NCBI RefSeq assembly: GCF_000384235.1
Contig: NZ_KB913033.1
Coordinates: 999,164 to 1,063,163, forward strand
DNA: 64,000 bases
Source: Hydrogenovibrio halophilus DSM 15072
GTDB lineage: Bacteria > Pseudomonadota > Gammaproteobacteria > Thiomicrospirales > Thiomicrospiraceae
Reading direction: 5' to 3'
Shown here: positions 34,699 to 43,754 of the stretch, in pieces
Layout: each line of letters starts with the position of its first letter
Position numbering within the stretch: position 1 is the first letter of the stretch
Notes under the pieces: generated by a model
The model's input: the letters and a program-made list of their open reading frames with translations, nothing else
What the model was told of the DNA's origin: nothing
The model's database searches: none
Made by a program: the position numbers and the translations under genes

Positions 34699-35307
34699 AT
34701 GCCGCACCCGCTCTACCAGAAAGCGCAATTTCTGACCTCCGCGCCGACACTGGCGGCCTGCCCGCCCGACACAGGGCTGGAAGTGGCGTTTGCCGGACGC
34801 TCCAACGCCGGCAAATCCAGCGCCATCAACGTGCTGACCTCGCAGAAAAGTCTGTGCCGAACCAGTAAAACGCCGGGACGCACCCAACTGATCAACTTTT
34901 TTGAGTGCGACGAAGAGCGAAAACTGGTGGATTTGCCCGGGTACGGCTACGCCAAGGTTGCGATCCAGACCAAACTGGCCTGGCAGGCGCACCTGACCGA
35001 CTACATAGAAAAGCGACAGGCCCTGCAGGGACTGGTGCAACTGGTCGACTGCCGCCGTCCGCCCACCGAAATCGACTTGCTGTTGCTGGAATGGACCCTG
35101 GACATGAACCTGCCGGTGCATGTGCTCCTGACCAAATCCGACAAACTCAAACGCGGCGCAGGCAAAGAATCCCTGATGCGAATGCAGCAACTGCTCGAAA
35201 AAGAATTCCCACACGCCAGCGTGCAACTGTTCTCCGCCCTAAAACGCGAAGGCCTCGACCAGGCCTGGTCAAAAATGGACCAATGGTTTCAGTTTGAGCG
35301 GGATTAA
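34699..35307 (+). CDS. engB: Ribosome-biogenesis GTPase EngB/YihA
   Basis: A 202-residue GTPase needed for assembly of the large ribosomal subunit. G1 is [14 protein letters not shown] (GxxNxGKSS), G2 includes [15 protein letters not shown]3 is [10 protein letters not shown], and G4 is LLTKSDKL. It is divergent from the cytochrome c genes and about 9 kb from polA, a neighbour in many gammaproteobacteria; the accessory segment between them looks inserted. The last codons include the ACCAGGCCTGGT palindrome (DQAWSK). Confidence 0.95.
   Translation: MPHPLYQKAQFLTSAPTLAACPPDTGLEVAFAGRSNAGKSSAINVLTSQKSLCRTSKTPGRTQLINFFECDEERKLVDLPGYGYAKVAIQTKLAWQAHLTDYIEKRQALQGLVQLVDCRRPPTEIDLLLLEWTLDMNLPVHVLLTKSDKLKRGAGKESLMRMQQLLEKEFPHASVQLFSALKREGLDQAWSKMDQWFQFERD
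35258..35269. repeat. Palindromic repeat ACCAGGCCTGGT (end of engB)
   Basis: Exact copy within the last 13 codons of engB, read D-Q-A-W and followed by caaaaa. Confidence 0.85.
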
Positions 35308-36003
35308 ATCAAAGATGGCTTTTTAAGCCAGCGTAATATTTACATAATGTGCGTATATGTTAGTATCTGTTAAAATAGCGACAAGCAAATATTATTCTGT
35401 GCGACGTTATAAGCGCCAGGATGCCTGCGGCAACGATCAACTTAAATCGTTTTTTAGGATAAAAGAGTAGTGTCCCTTTTCTAGCTTTTTTTATGTGAGC
35501 AAACATAAAAACAGGGCACAGGTTGCCCCAAGACTTACATCAGGTGTTCAACGCATCCAAATCCGTGAAAAACCTGATCGCCTCACCCAAAAATTGAATG
35601 GTAATTCAAGTACAAAGGTCATGATTGGCTTTGTTGATCGAGGACAGTCTGAAGGAAGGCCTGACGATGTTTGGATTGGAATTGAGTAAGTTGAACCGCA
35701 AATTGCTTTGACCGACCAATGCTTTGGAAAGGATTAACCAAACGATCAATAAGCACTCAAAACTGGGGAAATTCTTTCCTAATTGTGGAAAGCTGGGAGC
35801 GACTGATAGGTTCGATTCTCTTGGAATAACCGGAATATGGGCTCGATACCATGTCCTATCATCAGCTTGGAACGGACAAGCTGAATTTTAACCGGTGAAC
35901 TTTTGAACAATTTACAGAAAGAAACATGCTTAATCCCACATCATTATTTTTTTCAAAGTGTTGCGATTACTATCTGAATTCAGAAATCTAAAGGGAGTGA
36001 ACA
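35308..36003. other. AT-rich gene-poor stretch upstream of the AIPR gene
   Basis: Nearly 700 bp with no convincing gene. A 64-codon frame at 35495-35689 has no recognisable homology and no ribosome-binding site, so it is not called. Base composition shifts to AT-rich, as in the AIPR gene that follows. At 35957-35988 lies one copy of a 32-bp sequence that recurs with six mismatches at 50228-50259. The stretch looks like the decayed left flank of a horizontally acquired segment. Confidence 0.5.
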
Positions 36004-37695
36004 ATGAACATTAATGCCAGCATCGTTGACCAGCGTTTAGAAGGCCTTGTTGAAGATCATAAAGATGCATTGACAGAGTTAGTAGGGCCGGACGCAATAA
36101 GGCAAAAATCGTTGGCGTTTGTTCTGTTGAGCGTAATGACATCGCTTGAGCTAGCCGCTGAAGAAGCATTTGAACTTTTAACCGAAGGTGGCAATGATGT
36201 TGGTGTTGATGCCATCCACCTTGGGGATGTTGATGACGGTGAGTTCACCGTTACGATTTTTCAAGGAAAATACACCCACAAAAATTTTGATGCGGAATCA
36301 AATTTTCCTGAAAATGGAATTAAAAATGCCATTAATATGGTCTCTGTTCTTTTCGACCCATCAAAATCACTGAGTTTAAACGAAAGATTAAAGCCCCGAA
36401 TTGAGGAAGTGCGTTCTTTAATTCGTGATGGGTATATTCCAAATGTTCGCTTGATGCTCTGTAATAACGGTAAAAAATGGAAAAAAGAAGCCCAAGATTG
36501 GATTGATCAGTCTGGAATGAATAATGACCAAATCCAATGGGTTTACTACAACCATGACAATATTGTCGAGGTGCTTCAGCGCAAAAAAACTGTAAAAGAT
36601 ACGGTAACGCTATCTGGAAAAGCTATTATTGAAGATTTTAATTTTAGAAGAGTGTTAGTTGGGAAAATTGCTGTTCGGGAAATAGCTGAATTATTCAACA
36701 GGAATCATGACCTATTACTAGAACGCAACATCAGACGATATCTAGGATTACATTCTAATCGCGTCAATACTTCTATTCATGAGACACTCTCTGATACAGA
36801 TAAGCAAAGTAACTTTTATTTCTTTAATAACGGCATCACTATGGTATGTCAAAAGTTTCGTCATAATGCGTTACAAGGTGATAACTACCAATTAAAACTT
36901 GAAAATATTCAGATTATTAATGGTGGACAAACTTGTAAAACCATTCAGCAAACGCTTAATGAACCAGACAACCAAAATAGCTATGACAACGTTTATGTCC
37001 TTTTGCGTTTATATGAGCTTGCTGAAGATGATCAGGGTTTTATACAAGAGATAACTTACGCTACCAATAGTCAAAATCCCGTGGATTTAAGAGATTTGCG
37101 TTCCAACGATCAAATGCAATATCAACTTGAAATAGGTATTAATCAGCTTGGATATACTTATAAACGTTATCGTGATGATATTGCCAGCAATAGTAATCAA
37201 ATTACCAGTTCAATTACCGCAGAATCCGTGATGGCTGTATGGCGTAAAAAACCACATCAAAGTAAATTCAGACGTAGAGAGCTTTTTGGGAAACTGTACG
37301 AAGCGGTATTTAAAGACCTTAATGCAGCCCAAGCAGTTTTAGCGGTTCTGATTTTCCGTATTGCAGAAAACGAGCGTAAGCGGCCAACTGTATTAGATCC
37401 GGTGCCAGATTTTTTACCCTATTCGGCACATTACATGGCAATGATTGTTGGTCAAGAATTACTTTTGCAAAATAAATTAACGATAGATCAGGTTTCACAT
37501 AAAGAATTTGAGGTCTTGATAGAATCTTTAGAAGAAAACAAAGCGATTTATTTAAAAAAGGCAGCGGATTCCATTAAACAAGCGCTTAGTCAAATATATG
37601 GTGAACGAGAAATTTCTTTGCAACAATTATCCGCTACCTTTAGACGCGGGGATTTACTAGAGTTCTTGCAAGTGCAAACGAAGCAAGTTAGTTGA
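36004..37695 (+). CDS. AIPR family protein (abortive-infection phage resistance)
   Basis: A 563-residue protein of the AIPR family, known from abortive-infection phage resistance in Lactococcus and common in defence islands. Family hallmarks: FFNNGITMVC (about 275-284), then IQIINGGQTCKTIQQTL (about 302-318) and the following ATNSQNPVDLRDLRSNDQ. The N-terminal 190 residues (GGNDVGVDAIHL, then TVTIFQGKYT) resemble a restriction-endonuclease-like fold with D...Q/E-x-K spacing, suggesting a nuclease part; this is inference. GGGAGTG precedes the ATG. The gene is strongly AT-rich compared with engB and alkB on either side and is flanked by gene fragments, so it was probably acquired. Confidence 0.85.
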   Translation: MNINASIVDQRLEGLVEDHKDALTELVGPDAIRQKSLAFVLLSVMTSLELAAEEAFELLTEGGNDVGVDAIHLGDVDDGEFTVTIFQGKYTHKNFDAESNFPENGIKNAINMVSVLFDPSKSLSLNERLKPRIEEVRSLIRDGYIPNVRLMLCNNGKKWKKEAQDWIDQSGMNNDQIQWVYYNHDNIVEVLQRKKTVKDTVTLSGKAIIEDFNFRRVLVGKIAVREIAELFNRNHDLLLERNIRRYLGLHSNRVNTSIHETLSDTDKQSNFYFFNNGITMVCQKFRHNALQGDNYQLKLENIQIINGGQTCKTIQQTLNEPDNQNSYDNVYVLLRLYELAEDDQGFIQEITYATNSQNPVDLRDLRSNDQMQYQLEIGINQLGYTYKRYRDDIASNSNQITSSITAESVMAVWRKKPHQSKFRRRELFGKLYEAVFKDLNAAQAVLAVLIFRIAENERKRPTVLDPVPDFLPYSAHYMAMIVGQELLLQNKLTIDQVSHKEFEVLIESLEENKAIYLKKAADSIKQALSQIYGEREISLQQLSATFRRGDLLEFLQVQTKQVS

Positions 37696-37830
37696 AAATT
37701 GTAATCCGCAGAGATGTAATCGGAACAGGGCATGTCATGCGTTGTTTGACCTTAGCGAAGGCGTTAGCAGAAAAGGAAACAGACGGCTTTTTATTTACCG
37801 CATTAAGTTACAGGCGAGCAGGATGGCTGT
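37692..37830 (+). pseudogene. pseG: Fragment of pseG (pseudaminic-acid pathway hydrolase), N-terminus only
   Basis: About 40 codons read KIVIRRDVIGTGHVMRCLTLAKALAEKE, the nucleotide-sugar-binding N-terminus of PseG (typical GTGHVMRCLTLA). The similarity stops near 37825, where the insertion-sequence remnant begins. The fragment starts at the AIPR stop codon. It indicates that a surface-glycan or flagellin-glycosylation gene set once lay here and was deleted. Confidence 0.65.
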
Positions 37831-37893
37831 TGTGGTTCAATAATTTCGGACACTCTTGTAAGATAATGTTTATCAAACGCAGGAGTGGAGCCA

Positions 37894-38113
37894 ATGGAGA
37901 AGAAAAAGCCAACTCGCAATCGTTATACCGACGAGTTTCGTAAAGAAGGCGTTGCATTAGTCACAGAGCAAGGCTACAGCGTAATAAGAAGCTGTCCAAT
38001 CGCTTGGATTGTCCGAACAACTGCTTTACCGCTGGGAATCAATGGGGTCAGACCCTTTTGATTACAAGGTTCTGGATGATGAGATCATTTTACTGGATTT
38101 GTTCAAGTGGTAA
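37894..38113 (+). pseudogene. Decayed IS3-family transposase OrfA remnant
   Basis: From the ATG at 37894 the frame reads MEKKKPTRNRYTDEFRKEGVALVTEQGYS, the start of an IS3-family OrfA helix-turn-helix protein. A frame change near 37985 is needed to continue with QSLGLSEQLLYRWESMGSDPFDYKV and a stop at 38113. No OrfB follows. About 60 bp before the ATG resemble an IS left end. It is an inactive scar at the join between the AIPR segment and the resident chromosome. Confidence 0.7.
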
Positions 38114-38152
38114 ATCGGCATTAATGCGCGTTGTTCAATTAAGGCGGTTTTA

Positions 38153-38164
38153 ACCAGGCCTGGT
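38153..38164. repeat. Palindromic repeat ACCAGGCCTGGT (intergenic)
   Basis: Exact copy with extended symmetry: ggtttta on the left and caaaac on the right. It lies between the IS scar and the DUF6868-type gene and may mark the boundary of the resident chromosome. Confidence 0.85.
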
Positions 38165-38216
38165 CAAAACTGGATATTTAAAAATTCTGGTAGAACCCAA
38201 ATCAGGAGGTGGGAAT

Positions 38217-38468
38217 ATGCTGACGATGGAAGCACTGACGGCGTTTTTTGGCTGGTCCTCTGTGATCAATGTGGTGATTCTTTTGCTGTCAACGCTCAGT
38301 GTGATTGCCTTTCGCGGGGCGATTACCGGTTTGCATGCCCGATTGTTCGGGCTGGACGAAACCGATCTGGGCAGAGCTTATTTTCAGTATCTGGCGCAAT
38401 ACAAAATTGCGATCATTGTCCTGAATATCGCGCCTTATCTTGCGTTGAAAATGATGGCGGCATTCTGA
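38217..38468 (+). CDS. Small inner-membrane protein (DUF6868-type)
   Basis: An 83-residue protein with two hydrophobic helices (FGWSSVINVVILLLSTLSVIAFRG and YKIAIIVLNIAPYLALKMMA) joined by a segment with HARLFGLDETDLGRAYFQYLAQYKI. I recognise this pattern from a small family of unknown function, DUF6868. AGGAGGTGGGAAT before the ATG is a very good ribosome-binding site. It ends four bases before alkB and is probably co-transcribed with it. Confidence 0.75.
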   Translation: MLTMEALTAFFGWSSVINVVILLLSTLSVIAFRGAITGLHARLFGLDETDLGRAYFQYLAQYKIAIIVLNIAPYLALKMMAAF

Positions 38469-38472
38469 CTGA

Positions 38473-39231
38473 ATGACCGAATCGATGGCTCTCTTTTCTG
38501 AGACAGAGGCGCCGGTTTTGCCCTTTTCACTGTCGGATGACATCAACGGTTCCTATCGTTGGGACGATCGGCTCAAGGTCTTTGTGATCTCCCTTCCCGA
38601 TGGCGAATTGGTGTTTTCGGATGACTTTTTCGGTCGCAAAATCAGTGATCGATGTGTGGTGTATTTTCAGGAAAATGACCGCTTTGATGGGCCGAATACC
38701 GATTGGCGTGCGCTCAGCGATTCGGAACTGACAAAGACCCAATTCACCAATATTCGCTGGCAGCATGATCGGATCAGATTCTATGGCAAAGACATCCCTT
38801 TGCCCAGACTGACGGCCTGGTACGGTGAAGCAGGCAAGACCTACACCTATTCCGGAATCACGTCGCACCCCAATCCGTGGAACGAAGGGTTGCTGTATCT
38901 GAAAAACGCGGTCGAAACGGTCGCGCAGGAACGCTTCAACAGCGTGCTGTTGAACTGGTACCGAAACGGGCAGGACCACATGAGCTGGCATGCGGACGAT
39001 GAAGCAGAGCTGGGTAAAAACCCAACGATTGCGTCGGTGAATTTCGGTGCGTCCCGAGATTTTGTGCTGCGCCGAAAGGGCGATCCGTCCAAAAAACTCA
39101 CCATTCCCCTGAACCACGGCGCGCTATTGATCATGCGGGGTCCATTGCAGCATTTTTGGCAACACTCGGTGCCCAAACGAAAACGGGTGACCGGGTCTCG
39201 CTTTAATCTGACCTTTCGGCGGATCGTTTAG
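38473..39231 (+). CDS. alkB: AlkB-family DNA repair dioxygenase
   Basis: A 252-residue 2-oxoglutarate/Fe(II) dioxygenase that removes alkyl groups from N1-A and N3-C. Iron ligands are H173 and D175 (WHADDE) and H231 (WQHSVPK); the 2-oxoglutarate-binding signature RxNxTxR is R243-F-N-L-T-F-R249. The substrate lid region reads PLPRLTAWYGEAGKTYTYSG. The layout is closer to the ALKBH2/3-like bacterial group than to E. coli AlkB, and the first 40 residues are an extension. It lies directly after the small membrane-protein gene. Confidence 0.92.
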   Translation: MTESMALFSETEAPVLPFSLSDDINGSYRWDDRLKVFVISLPDGELVFSDDFFGRKISDRCVVYFQENDRFDGPNTDWRALSDSELTKTQFTNIRWQHDRIRFYGKDIPLPRLTAWYGEAGKTYTYSGITSHPNPWNEGLLYLKNAVETVAQERFNSVLLNWYRNGQDHMSWHADDEAELGKNPTIASVNFGASRDFVLRRKGDPSKKLTIPLNHGALLIMRGPLQHFWQHSVPKRKRVTGSRFNLTFRRIV

Positions 39232-39333
39232 AAGCATGGATCAAAATCATCAATTTGCTTGCCGAGGCCGATGAAAGCCGGTTCTGTTCTTGCATGAGGG
39301 CAGGAAAACGACCCGGCCTGGTGATTTTTGAGT

Positions 39334-40536
39334 TTAATTCAGTCCTGCAAGCTGTGCGTTGATTTCATCCCGATCAAAAAGGATCAGAGGGTCCTGTGGG
39401 TTTTGATTGAATACGTCAAAAATCCACTCAAACTCTTCGGGCGTTTCTCCTTGGCGGATGCTTTTTACCAGATCGTTGAATAAGTGGATGCCACCACAGT
39501 CTTCAATCGGGCCGCTGCGCCGGCCACCGGTACAGAAGGCGATTTGACTGGCGAATCTGTCGGCCTGGCAAGGTTGGATTTTTTCCAGTGTGATGACAAA
39601 TTCCCAGTCATCGCCAAAATCATAGACATAAAGGCACTGATTGCCTTCAATCGAAAGCAGTTGATGAAGCGGATAATCGACCTCTTCTTCCTCGGTCAAG
39701 GGTTCGGAAAACAGAGAGGCATGATCGGGGATGAATTGATGCAGGTGCAGATCAAACAGTCCGAAGGAGGCCTGAATGATCTGGTGCATCTGGGCAAGCG
39801 AAAGGGTATCGGGTACTTCGAGTCGCCGCCATACGGGCGGTTTGGCACCCTTGAGGGCGACTTTGAGCACATAGGTGAAGTTGGGTGTCGACGTTTTTGC
39901 CGGATGTTTGCGTCTGGTGGCTTCCCGGTCTTTCGGAAAGTCCAGCACATTATCGGCTGCGACCGGGTCGGCGACAAAAGGTTCGTCTTCCGGCGGGTTC
40001 ATCAGCTCTCTGGGGTGCATGGTCATTGCCTGCAAATCAAAGAACCCTTCTGTGTCCACGCTGGGGTAACGCTGGCGGAACTCGTCCTCGCTGATCGGTT
40101 GCAACCTTGCCAGACCGCTTTGTTCGATCATATCCGCATATTGGGTCTGCGAAGTGCTTAACATTTCAAGTTCTTCGCGCTCGATCATGCCGGAGTCTTT
40201 TTTTTCCCAATGGCGCAATAACAGGTCTCGCATGGCCAGATGCCTGGACAATTTATCGCGCAACACGTCGGTGTCAGATTCAAACAGGTAATCGCTCCAG
40301 AATTCGAGCAAGCCTTCTGTGGCTACGTGGTTCTGGCTTTCTTTATCGAAGGTGATGCCATCCTCACAATCCATTTTGCGGGCGTGTTTGTAAATGTGCT
40401 GAGCAATGTGCATGTAAGGCTCCAACTCGATTTCATCCATCAGGGCCTGCTGGTAGAAATCATTGAGCTTGATTTCAGCCAGTGACAGCATTTCGATGAG
40501 CGTGCGGTATTGGGTTTTGGATAGATTCAAAATCAT
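39334..40536 (-). CDS. pRiA4b ORF-3-like domain protein
   Basis: A 400-residue protein whose C-terminal half is a plasmid pRiA4b ORF-3-like domain (FTYVLKVALKGAKPPVWRRLEVPDTLSLAQMHQIIQASFG, then FVITLEKIQP and CTGGRRSGPIEDCGG). The N-terminal 200 residues are helical, acidic and not recognised. Such proteins occur on plasmids and chromosomes; the function is unknown. The ATG at 40536 is chosen because earlier codons do not resemble protein and GGTGAAG precedes it. A degenerate palindrome (ACCCGGCCTGGT, 39311) follows its stop codon. Confidence 0.75.
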   Translation of the reverse strand: MILNLSKTQYRTLIEMLSLAEIKLNDFYQQALMDEIELEPYMHIAQHIYKHARKMDCEDGITFDKESQNHVATEGLLEFWSDYLFESDTDVLRDKLSRHLAMRDLLLRHWEKKDSGMIEREELEMLSTSQTQYADMIEQSGLARLQPISEDEFRQRYPSVDTEGFFDLQAMTMHPRELMNPPEDEPFVADPVAADNVLDFPKDREATRRKHPAKTSTPNFTYVLKVALKGAKPPVWRRLEVPDTLSLAQMHQIIQASFGLFDLHLHQFIPDHASLFSEPLTEEEEVDYPLHQLLSIEGNQCLYVYDFGDDWEFVITLEKIQPCQADRFASQIAFCTGGRRSGPIEDCGGIHLFNDLVKSIRQGETPEEFEWIFDVFNQNPQDPLILFDRDEINAQLAGLN

Positions 40537-40691
40537 GACTTCACCATTTCTGCTTGTTTCTCTGATGTGTTGATGGCTGAGTTTACTGCACGCTAAATAC
40601 GTTTTCCACCCACTTGGAACCAATATGGAATGGAGTTTGACAAGGCTTGGTGAGATTTCATGTATTGACTTGTTGAAGGCATAACTCCGTC

Positions 40692-40718
40692 TTGTATTTA
40701 ATATTGTTTACGTATAAT
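40692..40718 (+). promoter_or_regulatory. Possible promoter of the TraF-like gene
   Basis: TATAAT at 40713-40718 matches the -10 consensus perfectly; TTGTAT at 40692-40697 is a possible -35 box with a short 15-bp spacer. The region is AT-rich and 38 bp upstream of the GTG start. Confidence 0.4.
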
Positions 40719-40755
40719 ATTGTCGTAAAATTTTCTAGTAACCGGGAGAAAGTAA

Positions 40756-42030
40756 GTGCAAAAAACGCTGATTACCGCCATGATGGCAGCAATCTCAACC
40801 TCAGCGGTGGCCGCCCCCAACGGTGGCCCGCTGGGAACCAATATCGGCTATGGGGACAGCTCCAATAGCAATACCATCTATGGACCGATTGCCAACCCTT
40901 CCCACAACGCCCTGAATGTCTCTGACACCGATGGCTATCGTGTCGGGTTTGGTATTTCCGGTAACATTTCAATGAAGTCGAACGGCCTTGAAGGCTCTGA
41001 AGACTACATCGATACCAAGATTGATGGCATTCTGGACAAGTCGACTTATGATCCCCAGGATGCTACCGACCTGGCCGAAGCGATCAATGATTTCACCAAA
41101 AAGTATGACGAAGGCAGTTTGTCGGTATCCGGGGGCGTCACCGTCCCGATCCTGGTAAAGCATGATGTAATGGGAGGCGGCATTTCCTTTGATTATTCTC
41201 GCCAATATGCCGTCAAGGCACAGATGCACCGTGAAGGTAATGTAGCAGCTACCTATGTTGATGCCGATGAAATTACGGTAACCAAAAAAGGCGCAGGCAT
41301 GGCCTTCCATTACAAGGAAGTGGACGAGTTTGCGCTGGGCTATGGGCGTGAAGCCTATTACCTCAACAAAAACAAATGGTATGACGGCGTTTTGAATGTG
41401 GGTGTGAGCGCACGTTACATCAATATGACCGCATCGGCCACGGCAATTGACTTTGGGCAGTACACCGAAGACAACCTGAAAAACAATAATCAGGATGCCG
41501 ATGATTACCTGGATAACATCGAAAACGGCGCCTCTGACAGCAATATCACCGCTGACATCGGGGTTGATTGGACAGCCGACAACTTCATGGTGTCCTTGGC
41601 CGGTAAAAACCTGACCTCACCGACGTTTGATGTCGATGATCAGTCCACCGGTTATAACTTCGGTATCGATGACGAATACACCATGGAGCCGCGTTTCACC
41701 ATGGGCGGCCAATGGTACAGCAACAATCGAAACTGGACACTGGCCGGCTCCATTGACCTCAATGAAGCCAATGACCTCAATGACAACGACACCCAGTGGT
41801 GGTCGGCATCGGCGAGCTACGCGACCAACAGCGCATGGTACATTCCAGACGCACGAATCGGGATGCGTGGCAATATGTCAGAAGACGGCTACAACTACGT
41901 GACCGCTGGCCTGACATTAGGCATGCTAACCATGGATGTGGCGACCACAACCACGGATTTCAGTGGCGTGTCGGACAATCAGGAAGACGAAGGTGTGATG
42001 GCCTCCGTCGGCTTGGAATTTGATTTTTAA
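40756..42030 (+). CDS. Outer-membrane beta-barrel protein, TraF_2-like
   Basis: A 424-residue exported protein. The signal peptide is LITAMMAAISTSAVA-A, cut before APNGGPLGTNIGYGD. The rest is rich in alternating polar and aromatic strands and ends in EFDF, the C-terminal Phe used by barrel assembly. The N-terminal pattern (NPSHNAL, YRVGFGISGNISM) and central coiled stretch resemble the conjugal transfer TraF_2 family, which is widespread on chromosomes without conjugation genes. The start is GTG at 40756 after GGGAGAAAGTAA. No transfer genes are nearby. A strong terminator follows. Confidence 0.7.
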   Translation: MQKTLITAMMAAISTSAVAAPNGGPLGTNIGYGDSSNSNTIYGPIANPSHNALNVSDTDGYRVGFGISGNISMKSNGLEGSEDYIDTKIDGILDKSTYDPQDATDLAEAINDFTKKYDEGSLSVSGGVTVPILVKHDVMGGGISFDYSRQYAVKAQMHREGNVAATYVDADEITVTKKGAGMAFHYKEVDEFALGYGREAYYLNKNKWYDGVLNVGVSARYINMTASATAIDFGQYTEDNLKNNNQDADDYLDNIENGASDSNITADIGVDWTADNFMVSLAGKNLTSPTFDVDDQSTGYNFGIDDEYTMEPRFTMGGQWYSNNRNWTLAGSIDLNEANDLNDNDTQWWSASASYATNSAWYIPDARIGMRGNMSEDGYNYVTAGLTLGMLTMDVATTTTDFSGVSDNQEDEGVMASVGLEFDF

Positions 42031-42057
42031 GACAGACTGATTTTGGTAGTCCTCTTT

Positions 42058-42086
42058 AAGACCTGCACAAAATGCAGGTCTTTCTC
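42058..42086 (+). terminator. Rho-independent terminator after the TraF-like gene
   Basis: Perfect 10-bp stem AAGACCTGCA / TGCAGGTCTT around a CAAAA loop, followed by a short T-rich run, 28 bp past the stop codon. Confidence 0.85.
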
Positions 42087-42230
42087 ATTACCTCAAGACT
42101 TTTAAATCATCCTCATAACCTGAACTGTCCCAGTTTTTTGACACCTCTGCTATAGTCACTCATTACCCAGTCTCAAAGTAAGTTTCAACTCTCTCTGTCT
42201 GAAATCGCTCATCAGTAATCATTTGATCGG

Positions 42231-43514
42231 TCAAAATGCTTGATGGATTTCTTTGACGAGTGGGGCAACGACGGTCTTGAACCGGTCGGAAATCATCGGG
42301 TTTTCCATGACGGCTTCCCAGAAGCGTACAGCGATTTCCAGAGCTGTTTCCTGCGCCTGATCGGACACATCAATGAACCGCGGAAGTTTGATTTCCGGGT
42401 TTCGAATCTCGCCTTGAACGGGCATGTAGGCCATTGGTAGCATGTCGTAAACCGGTGTCACGCCGGCCACCTGCAAGCCTTCCATAAAAAACGAAAGGTT
42501 CCCCAGGTGCATGTCCGTGTTGGCAATGTATTTGCCAAAGGCATGGGCCGTTTCGACGATGGATAGGTCTTGTTTCGAGATGATTTTCTGTTGCAAAAGA
42601 TCTCGGGCAATTTCCGGCCAATCGCCGTTGATACCAGCGAAGGCGGCGTCCAGATATTTCAGGGAGACCACGCCCCGACGACCATATTTTTGCGTGCGGT
42701 CGAATCGGTTTATTTCCAGATAGAGGCGGTCATCCGCGTGCAAACGGGTTTCGGATGCGCTGATTCCGGCTTCGTTGAGTGAGGTCAAGGCCAAATGTTC
42801 GCAGACCATCAGGTCACGGTGGCGAACGGCGATCGGGTTGTCCTCCGAGCATAAAGGAGAGTATTTGACGATCAGATGGTTCTGACCGTTATAGAGCGTG
42901 AATTTGGGTTGTTCACCGGCGATGGAGGACCCCATGTTTTCTGGTTCGCGGTGAATGGCGTGGACGATGTCGCTATAATCGCCTTGCCCTCGAATCGGAT
43001 GGTCCTTATCCGCGGCGAGAGCCGCCATGCGTTTTCCCAGAACCAGGTTCCCCTGAAGGTCGTCGCCATAGTGGGTCAGGTAGTGCCAGATCTGTCGATC
43101 GGACCAATCCTGACTTTTGGCCGTCAGTCGTGGATCGTGATTGGCAAGCTGCTTGAGATGGATGGCACCCAGAAAGCCCGAAGGGATCGCATCATACAAA
43201 TAGTACGGCAAGCCATCATGACTTTGGTGGCCCGAATCCTGTACCAGCAAAGTGCGATCCTGGGGTTGACGGTAAAGATCGCCGAGTCGTGAAACCCGGC
43301 CATTGGCGTTGATTTCGTACAAGGGTTCGCAAGGCCAGGACGCATCCATCAGCGCAAACACGGTTTTGGGCCCAGCGCCCAGCTTCAGGACCGGCAGTTT
43401 CTTTAAGGTTCGGCTGACCGTGGGTTGGCTGATCCCGGTCAGTTTGGCCAGGGCCGATGCACTCAGGTTTTCGTACTGAAGCGCTTGCGTAATCCGTGTT
43501 TCATGACGCGCCAT
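42231..43514 (-). CDS. HipA-like kinase with N-terminal helix-turn-helix (YjjJ type)
   Basis: A 427-residue protein. The N-terminus is a winged helix-turn-helix (NLSASALAKLTGISQPTVSRTLKKL); the rest is a HipA-type kinase fold: SSIAGEQPKFTLYNGQNHLIVKYSP (ATP-binding segment), AFGKYIANTDMHLGNLSFF (catalytic Asp in NTDMHLGN) and PVYDMLPMAY (metal Asp). E. coli YjjJ has the same design. Toxin and DNA-binding parts being fused, no separate HipB gene is found next to it. Upstream, at 43524-43569 and 43656-43697, the motif set TGAATGGTT, ATGAATAGATA and TAAAGACAG occurs twice in direct orientation, possibly its binding sites. Confidence 0.85.
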   Translation of the reverse strand: MARHETRITQALQYENLSASALAKLTGISQPTVSRTLKKLPVLKLGAGPKTVFALMDASWPCEPLYEINANGRVSRLGDLYRQPQDRTLLVQDSGHQSHDGLPYYLYDAIPSGFLGAIHLKQLANHDPRLTAKSQDWSDRQIWHYLTHYGDDLQGNLVLGKRMAALAADKDHPIRGQGDYSDIVHAIHREPENMGSSIAGEQPKFTLYNGQNHLIVKYSPLCSEDNPIAVRHRDLMVCEHLALTSLNEAGISASETRLHADDRLYLEINRFDRTQKYGRRGVVSLKYLDAAFAGINGDWPEIARDLLQQKIISKQDLSIVETAHAFGKYIANTDMHLGNLSFFMEGLQVAGVTPVYDMLPMAYMPVQGEIRNPEIKLPRFIDVSDQAQETALEIAVRFWEAVMENPMISDRFKTVVAPLVKEIHQAF

Positions 43515-43731
43515 GAGGCCACCTGAATGGTTTTATGAATAGATAATTGAATAGTTTAATAAAGACAGGATGAATGTCAACAAAATAGATTTTATTGAAT
43601 TATTTCAGTGGCCTGCGGATACATTCTTTCAAGTAGCATGCGCTCAGACGATTTTCATGAATGGTTACAGCACAAAAATGAATAGATAGTAAAGACAGCG
43701 TCCCCATTCAAAGCAAGAAGGGTAGAAATGA

Positions 43732-43743
43732 ACCAGGCCTGGT
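43732..43743. repeat. Palindromic repeat ACCAGGCCTGGT (intergenic, 3' of polA)
   Basis: Exact copy 12 bp beyond the polA stop codon, followed by caaaac. It lies between the polA end and the upstream region of the HipA-like gene. Confidence 0.85.
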
Positions 43744-43754
43744 CAAAACCCGGT

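Noticed and set aside
35395..35450. Possible integron attC-like site (gcgacgttataagcgcc)
   Set aside because: The core-site pairing and R/L box spacing of attC sites are not present and there is no integrase or cassette array.
35495..35689. 64-codon open frame upstream of the AIPR gene
   Set aside because: Short, no ribosome-binding site and no homology that I can recognise.
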